Origin: JBGTCD01 sp041749015
GTDB taxonomy: Bacteria; Bacteroidota; Bacteroidia; Cytophagales; Cyclobacteriaceae
NCBI GenBank assembly: GCA_041749015.1
Contig: JBGTCD010000012.1
Span: 1-25,405 of the forward strand
DNA: 25,405 bases
Direction: 5' to 3'
Shown here one piece after another: positions 14,253 through 21,849 of this stretch. Under the pieces are notes generated by a model. It had not been told where the DNA came from. It did no database searches and saw nothing but the letters and a program-made list of their open reading frames with translations. Position numbers and translations under genes: made by a program. Position 1 is the first letter of the stretch; each line of letters opens with the position of its first letter.

Positions 14253-16544
14253 ATGGCAAAGGACCAGGAAACACAGGAAACGGAAGCAAAGGAAGTTAAG
14301 AAAACTACCAAGACTACCGCAAAGAAAACCAAAGAGGCTAAAGAAGGTAAGGAAGAGAAAAAACCCGCTAAAAAAGCCGCTAAAAAAACTACAGCTACCA
14401 AAGCCCCAAAAGCTGAAGCTACCAAGAAGAAAGCTGCTGCTAAAGATGATAAAGAGGAAAAGCCTACTGCTGCAAAGGCAAAAAATGATGAGGAAGCAAA
14501 GACTCCAGTAGCTGAGAAAAAAGAGGAAAAGAAGCCGGAGGCAGCCGCTCCTGAATCGGAGACCCCTAAAGCTGAAGAAGCTCCAAAAAAGGAATCTGCC
14601 AAAAAACCAGTAAAATCCGAGGAAAAGGACCCACAAGTCCCTGGAGAATTTGATTGGGATGCTTTTGAAAGCAAAGGTTTTGGTGAGGATTACAATGACT
14701 CCCAGAAAGCCGAAATGGAAAAAATGTACGAAGGTACATTGAATACCATCACTGAAAATGAAGTGGTAAAAGGCACCGTAGTGGGCATCAACGAGCGCGA
14801 CATTATCCTTAACATAGGGTTTAAGTCCGACGGCCTTGTTTCTTCAACTGAATTCAAGGATTACAAAGACCTTAAGGTAGGCGATGTAGTAGAAGTGTAC
14901 ATCGAAGAGCAGGAAAATGCTCAGGGCCAACTGGTATTGTCCAGAAGAAAAGCCAAAATCGTTAAGGCCTGGGAGATTATTCAGGACTCTTACGAGAATG
15001 ATAAAGTGATTGAAGGGTTTGTGAAGAGGAGGACCAAGGGTGGTCTTATCGTAGATGTGTATGGTGTTGAAGCCTTCCTTCCCGGTTCTCAAATTGATGT
15101 GAAGCCAATCCGTGATTTTGATGTTTTCGTCAACAAAACCATGGAGGTAAAAATTGTTAAGATCAATTATTCTAACGATAACGTAGTCGTTTCTCATAAA
15201 ATACTGATCGAGAAAGATCTTGAAGCCCAAAAAGCAGTGATCCTCAATAATCTTGAAAAGGGTCAGGTACTTGAAGGCGTGATCAAAAACATGACCAACT
15301 TCGGTGTGTTCATCGATTTGGGTGGTGTAGATGGTCTGTTGCACATCACTGATATTTCCTGGGGTAGGATCAACCATCCTGAAGAAGTACTCAACCTTGA
15401 TGCTACGGTAAAGGTGGTTGTTCTGGACTTTGATGAAGATAAGAAAAGAATTTCACTGGGAATGAAACAGCTCACCGAGCACCCATGGGATTCTCTGCCT
15501 AAAGACTTAAGCATCGGCTCCAAGGTGAAAGGTAAGATTGTGAATGTAGCAGATTATGGTGCTTTCCTTGAAATTGCTCCTGGTGTAGAAGGTTTGATCC
15601 ACGTTTCTGAAATGTCGTGGTCCCAGCACCTGAGAAATCCACAGGATTTCATCAATATTGGTGATGAACTGGAAGCCGTTGTGCTTACCATGGATCGGGA
15701 GGAGCGCAAAATGTCTCTTGGCATTAAGCAACTCACCGAAGACCCATGGACCAAGCAGGACCTGCTTACCAAATATGCCGTAGGAACCAAGCATAAAGGA
15801 ACCGTGAGAAACCTTACCAACTTTGGCCTTTTCATCGAGCTTGAGGAAGGTATTGATGGTTTGGTACACGTGTCTGACTTATCGTGGACTAAGAAGATCA
15901 AACACCCTTCTGAATTTGTCAAAGTAGGCGATGAGCTTGAGGTGGTAGTATTAGAACTTGATGGAGACAACAGAAGACTAGGACTTGGCCATAAGCAGCT
16001 TGAGGAAAATCCATGGGATACCTTCCAGACGGTATTTAATACAGGCTCAGTACATCAATGTACTGTTCTTAACATTACTGACAAAGGCGCAGTGCTAGAG
16101 CTTCCTTATGGTATCGAAGGTTTTTGCAACAGCAAAAATCTGGTCAAGGAAGACGGCTCTAAACCTGAGGTAGGGGAGAGACTGGATTTTAAAGTCACGG
16201 AGTTTTCTAAGGAAGAAAAGAGAATACTCCTTTCTCACAAAGGGATTTACTCAAAATCTGAGGAAGAACCCAAACAAAAATCTCAGGGTAAGCCTGCTTC
16301 AAAATCCAAGACTATTAACAAGATCAATAACGATGGGGATAAATCAACCCTTGGAGATCTTGAAGCACTGAGTAATTTGAAAGATAAAATGGATGATTCC
16401 GACAAAAAGGCTGCTACCGCTAAAAAGCAGGAGAAGGCCGATGCGGAAGAGAAAAAACCAGTGAAGGCAGAAAAGGATGATAAAAAGGAATCCAAAACCG
16501 CTAAAGCTGAGAAAAGTGATAAAGAGGAAAAGGCCGAAAAATAG
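14253..16544 (+). CDS. rpsA: 30S ribosomal protein S1 with long charged N- and C-terminal extensions
   Basis: 763 residues, well above the roughly 600 usual for Bacteroidota S1. Residues 1-130 are almost wholly Lys/Ala/Glu/Thr (histone H1-like low complexity). GEFDWDAFE at 131-139 marks the start of the conserved protein. Six S1 (OB-fold) repeats follow, at about 168-233, 250-316, 335-404, 422-491, 509-579 and 596-663; repeats 3-5 carry the GVFIDL/GLxHxSxxSW consensus. GDLEALSNLKDKM (701-713) resembles the usual family C-terminus, and residues 714-763 are a further Lys/Glu tail. S1 binds mRNA leaders and brings them to the 30S subunit. It has its own promoter and a strong terminator, so it is monocistronic. 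Confidence 0.96.
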   Translation: MAKDQETQETEAKEVKKTTKTTAKKTKEAKEGKEEKKPAKKAAKKTTATKAPKAEATKKKAAAKDDKEEKPTAAKAKNDEEAKTPVAEKKEEKKPEAAAPESETPKAEEAPKKESAKKPVKSEEKDPQVPGEFDWDAFESKGFGEDYNDSQKAEMEKMYEGTLNTITENEVVKGTVVGINERDIILNIGFKSDGLVSSTEFKDYKDLKVGDVVEVYIEEQENAQGQLVLSRRKAKIVKAWEIIQDSYENDKVIEGFVKRRTKGGLIVDVYGVEAFLPGSQIDVKPIRDFDVFVNKTMEVKIVKINYSNDNVVVSHKILIEKDLEAQKAVILNNLEKGQVLEGVIKNMTNFGVFIDLGGVDGLLHITDISWGRINHPEEVLNLDATVKVVVLDFDEDKKRISLGMKQLTEHPWDSLPKDLSIGSKVKGKIVNVADYGAFLEIAPGVEGLIHVSEMSWSQHLRNPQDFINIGDELEAVVLTMDREERKMSLGIKQLTEDPWTKQDLLTKYAVGTKHKGTVRNLTNFGLFIELEEGIDGLVHVSDLSWTKKIKHPSEFVKVGDELEVVVLELDGDNRRLGLGHKQLEENPWDTFQTVFNTGSVHQCTVLNITDKGAVLELPYGIEGFCNSKNLVKEDGSKPEVGERLDFKVTEFSKEEKRILLSHKGIYSKSEEEPKQKSQGKPASKSKTINKINNDGDKSTLGDLEALSNLKDKMDDSDKKAATAKKQEKADAEEKKPVKAEKDDKKESKTAKAEKSDKEEKAEK

Positions 16545-16566
16545 TCCTCTATTCATTTAAATATTA

Positions 16567-16603
16567 AGAAAAGGTGGCCAATTCAGCCACCTTTTCTATT
16601 TTA
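16567..16603 (+). terminator. Intrinsic terminator of rpsA
   Basis: A perfect 12-bp stem (AGAAAAGGTGGC / GCCACCTTTTCT) with a 7-base loop followed by ATTTT, 22 bases past the rpsA stop codon. Confidence 0.92.
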
Positions 16604-16610
16604 ATATTCT

Positions 16611-16641
16611 TTTGAACAAAGGTAAAGTATCCCTACTTTTG
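16611..16641 (+). promoter_or_regulatory. Promoter of tRNA-Cys
   Basis: TTTG (16611-16614), 19-bp spacer, TACTTTTG (16634-16641): a full match to the Bacteroidota consensus. Transcription should start within a few bases of the tRNA 5' end. Confidence 0.85.
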
Positions 16642-16651
16642 TATTCATTAA

Positions 16652-16722
16652 GGTCGCGTGGCCGAGTGGTTAGGCTGAGCTCTGCAAAAGCTCCTACAGC
16701 GGTTCGAATCCGCTCGCGACCT
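16652..16722 (+). tRNA. tRNA-Cys (anticodon GCA)
   Basis: A full cloverleaf: acceptor arms GGTCGCG / CGCGACC, anticodon stem GAGCT/AGCTC with loop CTGCAAA (anticodon GCA, cysteine), T stem AGCGG/CCGCT with loop TTCGAAT, and discriminator base T. The 3' CCA is not encoded. 71 bases. Confidence 0.95.
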
Positions 16723-16847
16723 CAAACCCAAAGGAAGGGCAACCCCACGCAGTGGGGTTTTTGCATTTATTGGCCAGCAGAAAATTAATTTTCATGCTGG
16801 CCAATGGCAAAAAAGCTTTCGCAGAAAGCGCCCTTCCTTTGGGTTTG
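16723..16847. repeat. Cloverleaf-like palindromic element with 18-bp terminal inverted repeats
   Basis: The arms 16723-16740 (CAAACCCAAAGGAAGGGC) and 16830-16847 are perfect reverse complements. Inside are three hairpins: AACCCCAC/GTGGGGTT (16741-16759, loop GCA), ATTGGCCAGCA/TGCTGGCCAAT (16769-16805, enclosing a 14-bp palindrome GAAAATTAATTTTC), and GCTTTC/GAAAGC (16815-16829, loop GCA). TTTTTGC (16758-16764) can also pair with GCAAAAA (16807-16813). The left arm starts on the base after the tRNA. The size and layout fit a MITE-like element or a structured RNA; no transposase is in the window. Confidence 0.7.
16741..16763 (+). terminator. Likely intrinsic terminator of tRNA-Cys
   Basis: An 8-bp stem AACCCCAC/GTGGGGTT with a 3-base loop running into TTTTT, 18 bases past the tRNA. 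It lies inside the cloverleaf-like element, whose outer stem would compete with nothing if transcription stops here. Confidence 0.7.
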
Positions 16848-16862
16848 TCACTCCCCCCTTAC

Positions 16863-16891
16863 CGGATCAGCGCAGCTAATCCGCTTTTTTT
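16863..16891 (+). terminator. Second terminator-like hairpin after tRNA-Cys
   Basis: CGGAT/ATCCG with an inner AGC/GCT pairing around loop GCA (one c-a mismatch), followed by CTTTTTTT. It would stop plus-strand readthrough from the tRNA before the convergent DUF1801 gene. Confidence 0.6.
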
Positions 16892-16897
16892 CTTACT

Positions 16898-17037
16898 AGG
16901 CGCAAGCGTCACGCTTGTGCCTGGGAGGTCTGGAAGGGTCTAACTCTTCTACCTTTGCAATGTCAAAGAAAAATCATCAGGATTTTAAATCCCGATTATT
17001 GGGGTTTATGAGGGGCACAAGCGTGACGCTTGCGCCT
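16898..17037. repeat. REPIN-like pair of inverted palindromic units
   Basis: A 24-bp unit at 16898-16921 (AGGCGCAAGCGTCACGCTTG then TGCC) recurs as its exact reverse complement at 17014-17037, with 92 bp between. Each unit is itself an imperfect palindrome around GCAAGCGT-ACGCTTG. Two inverted REP-type units with a short spacer in a convergent intergenic region are the layout of a REPIN, mobilised in trans by RAYT (IS200-like) transposases. No RAYT gene is in the window. Confidence 0.7.
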
Positions 17038-17044
17038 GGGCTTA

Positions 17045-17377
17045 CTATTGTGTTATCTCGATGAACCATTTTTTGAGCAAATGAGGATCAATATCATCCA
17101 TCGTCTTTAACTTGATATGCCGCATATCCTTGCCGGTGCCTTCAAGCAAACCCTTTGGATCGCTGATTTTGTGAAAGTCCATAAACCCAAGGTTGACATG
17201 GTTTTTGGTAGCCAGTAAGTAGGAAAAGCTTTTATCTTTTTTAAATACTGGTCTGCTCCATTTAAATTCTTCCGATATACCTTCCAGACTTTGGTGAATC
17301 AATGACCTGACCGAATTCATAATTGCCTTCTGTATTTCGGGAGCACTGTCGATATATTTGGTTACTTCTGTATTCAT
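17045..17377 (-). CDS. DUF1801 domain protein
   Basis: 110 residues, a single DUF1801 (YdhG-like) domain over its full length. Recognised blocks are APEIQKAIMNSVRSLIH, EEFKWSRPVFKK, NHVNLGFMDF and the family signature DPKGLLEGTGKDMRHIKL. Function is not known; the fold is small, cytosolic and soluble. It is 30 bp after the small membrane-protein gene and ends the minus-strand run that begins with the penicillin acylase; no functional tie to them is evident. Confidence 0.85.
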   Translation of the reverse strand: MNTEVTKYIDSAPEIQKAIMNSVRSLIHQSLEGISEEFKWSRPVFKKDKSFSYLLATKNHVNLGFMDFHKISDPKGLLEGTGKDMRHIKLKTMDDIDPHLLKKWFIEITQ

Positions 17378-17407
17378 GGCGGATTTAATAAAATTGGGCC
17401 TTAATTT

Positions 17408-17788
17408 TCAATAATAATTACGCTGCCTTTTAGTTAACGGGGGAATAAACAGCTCCCGGAAGTAGGTGCCGGTAAGGGCTGCAAAGCCGGCGGTAAGGGC
17501 TCCCAGCATGGTAGCAATTAATACAATTAATAAAGGATTCAAGCCCATAAACAATGCACTTACCCGATCGGTAAGAACCCCGTCATAGGAAATATGGGAT
17601 TGGAAGGCTGTGCCAAAGTATAGCACCGAAACCGCAAAGAATCCACAAAAGAATGCGGCTCTGGGGGAGGTGATGATCAGAAGGCCTCCGATAAATCCTG
17701 CCGGAATAAGATACCAGAAGGGTCCGCTGATCAGGTGTCCCACATAGGTAAGCACCAGGATTAAAACGATTTTGCCTAAATACTTCAT
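17408..17788 (-). CDS. Small integral membrane protein of unknown function
   Basis: 126 residues with four predicted membrane helices (about 4-20, 24-40, 44-62 and 83-108) and a short basic C-terminal tail (PPLTKRQRNYY). I do not recognise the family. Its ATG overlaps the stop of the penicillin acylase gene by 4 bases (ATGA type), which indicates translational coupling and perhaps a related role at the inner membrane. Confidence 0.7.
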   Translation of the reverse strand: MKYLGKIVLILVLTYVGHLISGPFWYLIPAGFIGGLLIITSPRAAFFCGFFAVSVLYFGTAFQSHISYDGVLTDRVSALFMGLNPLLIVLIATMLGALTAGFAALTGTYFRELFIPPLTKRQRNYY

Positions 17789-20175
17789 GGTTTTGGCGTT
17801 AGGGTAAACGTTAGAAAAATGTCCTCAGGATTGAAATTTTCCCTGGTCTTTAATTTGACATTCAGGTAGGTGCCATCCTGATACATGGGCAGTAGGTTGC
17901 TATAAAAAGGGCTGCCGGGATTGCCTGATTGTCCTCCCGGATACACTACCCAGGCCTCTGGGGGCTCTGTAAGATGTACGACCATCCTTTGGGAAGGCCC
18001 ATGACCTTTTGACTGAGCATTGATAGCATTCGAACTGCCCCCCATATGGATATTGGTGATGCTCAGAGCCTCCTGGCGGCTCAGGTGGGTGAGGGCAGTA
18101 CCTTTAAACTGTCCCCAGTTTTGGTCATCTGAGGCTTCGCTGACCATCTCCCTGAATGCAGATTCGAAGAGTTGAGTCATGGAGGCTTTCCCCGGACTAA
18201 ATTCTGTCAAGGGTCTTGTTTTGATCAGGTGTACAGTTGTAGCCGTATTGGGATATGCCACCGGGTTATCATCATCCTCTAGCCAATCCCAAACAGCCTT
18301 ATAGATATTCCGCCACCATAGGTTAAAATACATTGGAGCCTTGAGGTCGGCCTCATAATAGTAATCCCATTGGGTTAGGGACCGGTAAACTTCGCGCTCC
18401 TTTTCGTTCATAGTGATGCCTTTAATGCTGTCTAGCAGCATTGGCAGTGCTTCTTCAGCCTGGATGCTGTAGTTATCCAAATGAAGCTTCATAAAGTCTT
18501 TTGGGGTGATCCCTTCCATTTGAGTAAGCCTTCTATTGATGCGCCTGTTCCGGTAATATTCACTATTGGAATTAAAGAACCAATAGGGGTACTCAGCATC
18601 TACGGAGTGCTGATTGGCCGAGCTCACAAACCCCCGCTCTGGATTGACCTGCCGGGCATGATGCTCAGGTGAAATATAGCCCTGCCATTCGTGGTCGGGT
18701 CTTGAGCCATCCAGAACAAATTTGCCCTGACCCTCCCAGCGATGGATGAATTTACCGGCCACGGTTAAAGCGAGATCACCTTCCGTAGAGGCAAAAACTA
18801 CATTCTGCGGTGGGGTTTCCCAAAACGGTATGGCCTCGAAGTAATCTTTTAAACCCTTGCCTTTATTGAAATTAAGGTAGGCCTTAAATATCCTGGAGGG
18901 TTCGTGAGCGGTCCAGCGCAAGGCCATGCCCTGTTTGGGATTGTCCACGCCAAACCGGGCATCATACACCACCGGCCCATGGTGGGTAATCAAGATGGTG
19001 TCGACAAAGGCTTCCTGACCTTTAATTTTGAAGGTATCAATCCGATGGGTTACCGGCCTCCATGTGCTGTCGTACCAATATGAATCCTGCTTGTCGTCCT
19101 TAAACCGGATCTTATACCAGTCCCGCATATCCCTTGGCGCATTGGTAAATCCCCATGCAGTCTTTTCATTAAACCCGATCACGATCCCGGGGCTTCCCGT
19201 AAAGGTAAAACCATACACATGGTATCCCGGATATTGAAGCTCCATCATGATCCACAGAGAAGGCAGGTTTAGGCCAAGGTGGGTATCGTTGGCAAGGATG
19301 GGCTTCCCGGATGCGGTCTTGGTGCCGGAGACTGCCCAGTTATTGCTCCCATTTTTAGGATTAGACTTTTCCAGAAGCTTGGTAATTACCATAGGATCTG
19401 CAGCAATATCCTCTGGAATGGGGATTTCCTCAGCTTCAAAATCCCATGGCCCATCACTGGGGACGGTAGGGTCTATTCCAGGAATTCTTTCGGGAAAAAG
19501 CAGATCAAATTTTTCCTTTCCTAATTTTTTCAGCATCCAGGTGTATTCTATGTCCTGGTCGAAACCCGTGAGGTTGTCTGACATATACTGCAACAGCAAG
19601 GCTGTTTTAAAGCTGGTCCATGGCTCCGGGTGGTAGCCCAGGAGCTTGTATTCAAAGGGCAGAGTAGCATAGGTGAGACTGCTGATGTAGGCATTCACAC
19701 CCTCGGAGTAAGCTTCGAGCGCTTTCCATAATTCAGGATCCTTCTTGAATAAGCCAAGGGTAGCCTCTGCGCCAAGCACCATGCCTTTTCTGCGTTGCCC
19801 TCGGTCAAAATCAAGTGCATCCGCCCCGATGATTTCTGAGATTCTCCCCGCTGCTGCATGGGTTTGAAATTCCATTTGCCATAGCCTGAGCATGGCCACC
19901 ACATAACCTTGTGCCCTGAATAGGTCTTCCATATTTTCGGCATAGATATGGGGAATCATCATCGAGTCAAAATGGATGGTAACCTCCCCTTTAAGGCCCG
20001 GGATTTGAGGGTCGGTTGGCAGCAGGTCACGCTGGTTTTCCCAAAATCCCTGTAAGGGGTCCAAAAGATACCCTAGTGGGGGAATGCCGGTACCTTTGAT
20101 ATTTTGTGGGTTGGTGAGGAAATAGGCCAAAGCACCTGTTATAAGGGCTGCAAGCAGGAATTTAATCCATTTCAT
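17785..20175 (-). CDS. Penicillin acylase family protein (Ntn hydrolase)
   Basis: I choose the ATG at 20175, giving 796 residues that begin MKWIKFLLAALITGALAYFL, a signal peptide or membrane anchor. A longer reading to 20358 would overlap the divergent patatin gene and adds no conserved residues. The alpha part has IPHIYAENMEDLFRAQGYV and LRLWQMEF, both family hallmarks. The beta part starts at GSNNWAVSG, where Ser277 would become the N-terminal nucleophile after self-cleavage; ILANDTHLGL and AWGFTN follow, as in penicillin G acylases and acyl-homoserine lactone acylases. The enzyme hydrolyses amide bonds of N-acyl compounds in the periplasm; the substrate (beta-lactam side chain, AHL or acyl-peptide) cannot be told from sequence. 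Confidence 0.93.
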   Translation of the reverse strand: MKWIKFLLAALITGALAYFLTNPQNIKGTGIPPLGYLLDPLQGFWENQRDLLPTDPQIPGLKGEVTIHFDSMMIPHIYAENMEDLFRAQGYVVAMLRLWQMEFQTHAAAGRISEIIGADALDFDRGQRRKGMVLGAEATLGLFKKDPELWKALEAYSEGVNAYISSLTYATLPFEYKLLGYHPEPWTSFKTALLLQYMSDNLTGFDQDIEYTWMLKKLGKEKFDLLFPERIPGIDPTVPSDGPWDFEAEEIPIPEDIAADPMVITKLLEKSNPKNGSNNWAVSGTKTASGKPILANDTHLGLNLPSLWIMMELQYPGYHVYGFTFTGSPGIVIGFNEKTAWGFTNAPRDMRDWYKIRFKDDKQDSYWYDSTWRPVTHRIDTFKIKGQEAFVDTILITHHGPVVYDARFGVDNPKQGMALRWTAHEPSRIFKAYLNFNKGKGLKDYFEAIPFWETPPQNVVFASTEGDLALTVAGKFIHRWEGQGKFVLDGSRPDHEWQGYISPEHHARQVNPERGFVSSANQHSVDAEYPYWFFNSNSEYYRNRRINRRLTQMEGITPKDFMKLHLDNYSIQAEEALPMLLDSIKGITMNEKEREVYRSLTQWDYYYEADLKAPMYFNLWWRNIYKAVWDWLEDDDNPVAYPNTATTVHLIKTRPLTEFSPGKASMTQLFESAFREMVSEASDDQNWGQFKGTALTHLSRQEALSITNIHMGGSSNAINAQSKGHGPSQRMVVHLTEPPEAWVVYPGGQSGNPGSPFYSNLLPMYQDGTYLNVKLKTRENFNPEDIFLTFTLTPKP

Positions 20176-20336
20176 AGAGGTCCCGAGATTTTCGAACTCT
20201 AAATTATGTAAATACTTTTGTAAATAGGAAAAATAGTATGTTAAGAATTTCTTATCATCAATGCTGCCTGAAGCCACCCCTATAGTTAAGATTTCAAAAC
20301 TTAAAACTATATTGTTAATTAATTGAATTAAAAGCC

Positions 20337-21572
20337 ATGGAATCCAAAACCAACCCACTCTGGGATGATCCGGAATTTCAGCAAATTCTAAGTGAGGCTG
20401 AAGGCCTTAAGGATCATCCTTTTTCAGATCTCATTGATGCGGAAGGGCATCAATACGTGGACCTGGTACAAGAAGGGGGCGGGGTACTTGGCATTGCCCT
20501 GGCTGGGTACACCGCAGTGCTGGAGTCGGCAGGCATTAGGTTTTACAGTTTGGCAGGTACCTCTGCAGGGGCCATCAACACCCTGATTCTGGCGGCTATG
20601 GGGCCTATTTGGGCTCCTAAAAGTCAGGCAATAGTTGCGGCCTTATATGAAAAAAACCTGTTTGACCTGGTAGATGGCCATAAAGGCATCAGAGCCCTGA
20701 TCAAAAGAGCCGTGAGTGGTAAAAAGGGCATCGGGTGGGCCGTATTCTGGCGGGCCTTTCGTATTTACAATACTCTGAAAAAGCGTCTGGGGCTGAATCC
20801 TGGCGATAATTTTACCAAATGGATCGAAAGCCTCCTGGGATCAGTCGGTATTCAAACCCTAGATGACCTGGTGGCGCAATGGACTCAACAACCTGAGGGA
20901 TTTGGTCAGCGAGGCAGGCAGGGGACTGTTATTAATTCCCCCAGGCTGGTCATGATCGCTTCCGAAATCACCACCCATACGAAGGTGTGCTTTCCTGAAA
21001 TGGCAGGGCTGTATTGGCCAGAGCCCGGGAAGGTAAATCCCGCAATTTTTGCAAGGGCCTCTATGGCAATCCCGTTTTTCTTTGAACCATTGTTGATAAA
21101 GGATATTCCGGGAAAAGGTAAATCCCAACATAAGGAATGGGTGGAACAGGTCCGGTACTATGGCCCGGTGCCCGAAAAGGTGCGCTTTGTAGATGGAGGG
21201 ATGATCTCTAACTTTCCCATTCAGGTTTTTCATAGGGAGGATGGGGGGATCCCCATGAGGCCCACCTTTGGGGCCAAGCTCAGCACCTACCGCGAGGATT
21301 ATTCCAATACCGATAATTTTATGGGTTTTAATGGTGCCATGCTCAGCACCATGCGGCAGATCCACGACCTGGACTTTCTGCTTCGCAACCCTGATTATAA
21401 GCACCTGATTTGCCGGATCGATGCCGATGAAGAATTTAACTGGCTCGACTTTGAGATGTCTCTGGAAGAGCAGAAAAAGCTGCTCCGACTGGGAGCTGCC
21501 AAAGCCCTGAACTGGCTGAAGGGATTTGAGTGGGAAAAATACAAAAGCATCCGAGAGGCTTTAAGCAATTGA
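20337..21572 (+). CDS. Patatin-like phospholipase
   Basis: 411 residues. QEGGGVLGIALAGYTAVLE (45-63) holds the glycine-rich oxyanion loop; GTSAG (74-78) gives nucleophile Ser76 and DGG (286-288) gives Asp286, together the Ser-Asp dyad of patatins. The spacer between them (about 210 residues) is longer than in minimal patatins but within the range of bacterial members. Patatins hydrolyse acyl esters of phospholipids and glycolipids. No signal peptide is seen, so it is probably cytosolic or exported by another route. It is divergent from the penicillin acylase gene across 161 bp. Confidence 0.9.
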   Translation: MESKTNPLWDDPEFQQILSEAEGLKDHPFSDLIDAEGHQYVDLVQEGGGVLGIALAGYTAVLESAGIRFYSLAGTSAGAINTLILAAMGPIWAPKSQAIVAALYEKNLFDLVDGHKGIRALIKRAVSGKKGIGWAVFWRAFRIYNTLKKRLGLNPGDNFTKWIESLLGSVGIQTLDDLVAQWTQQPEGFGQRGRQGTVINSPRLVMIASEITTHTKVCFPEMAGLYWPEPGKVNPAIFARASMAIPFFFEPLLIKDIPGKGKSQHKEWVEQVRYYGPVPEKVRFVDGGMISNFPIQVFHREDGGIPMRPTFGAKLSTYREDYSNTDNFMGFNGAMLSTMRQIHDLDFLLRNPDYKHLICRIDADEEFNWLDFEMSLEEQKKLLRLGAAKALNWLKGFEWEKYKSIREALSN

Positions 21573-21723
21573 TTTGTACGGGCGGATACCTCCTCACATC
21601 ATCGTGCCATGTATTTACAAAGTTAAATGATAAGCGCACCGAAAACCCTATTTATTTAAAAAAAACCAGTAGTTTTAGGTATAAAGAATCAATGTAGTTT
21701 CGTAAAGGCGGTAGGCTCTCGAT

Positions 21724-21790
21724 AACTTTTCCAAAGTTGGCTTATAATAACGGGCAGTATAGGAAACCAATGTTTAACTTTGGAAAAGTT
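21724..21790. repeat. 15-bp perfect inverted repeat with 37-bp spacer
   Basis: AACTTTTCCAAAGTT at 21724-21738 and its reverse complement at 21776-21790. The match extends outward as CGAT on the left and CATCG on the right with one extra base. It sits in the 277-bp gap after the patatin gene, which otherwise shows no gene. It could be a small palindromic mobile element or a structured leader of the next gene. Confidence 0.55.
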
Positions 21791-21849
21791 CATCGGACTT
21801 CATTACGTAAATCGACATTGAATAGAGGATAGACATAAAATAGAATCCC

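Noticed and set aside
14144..14674. Minus-strand Ser/Phe/Ala-rich ORFs opposite the start of rpsA
   Set aside because: The low-complexity translation is the complement of the Lys/Ala/Glu-rich S1 extension, not a gene.
16752..16943. 63-codon plus-strand ORF after tRNA-Cys
   Set aside because: It runs through the palindromic element and terminator hairpins and has no protein-like features.
20176..20358. 61-codon N-terminal extension of the penicillin acylase
   Set aside because: It would overlap the divergent patatin start; the ATG at 20175 directly precedes a proper signal sequence.
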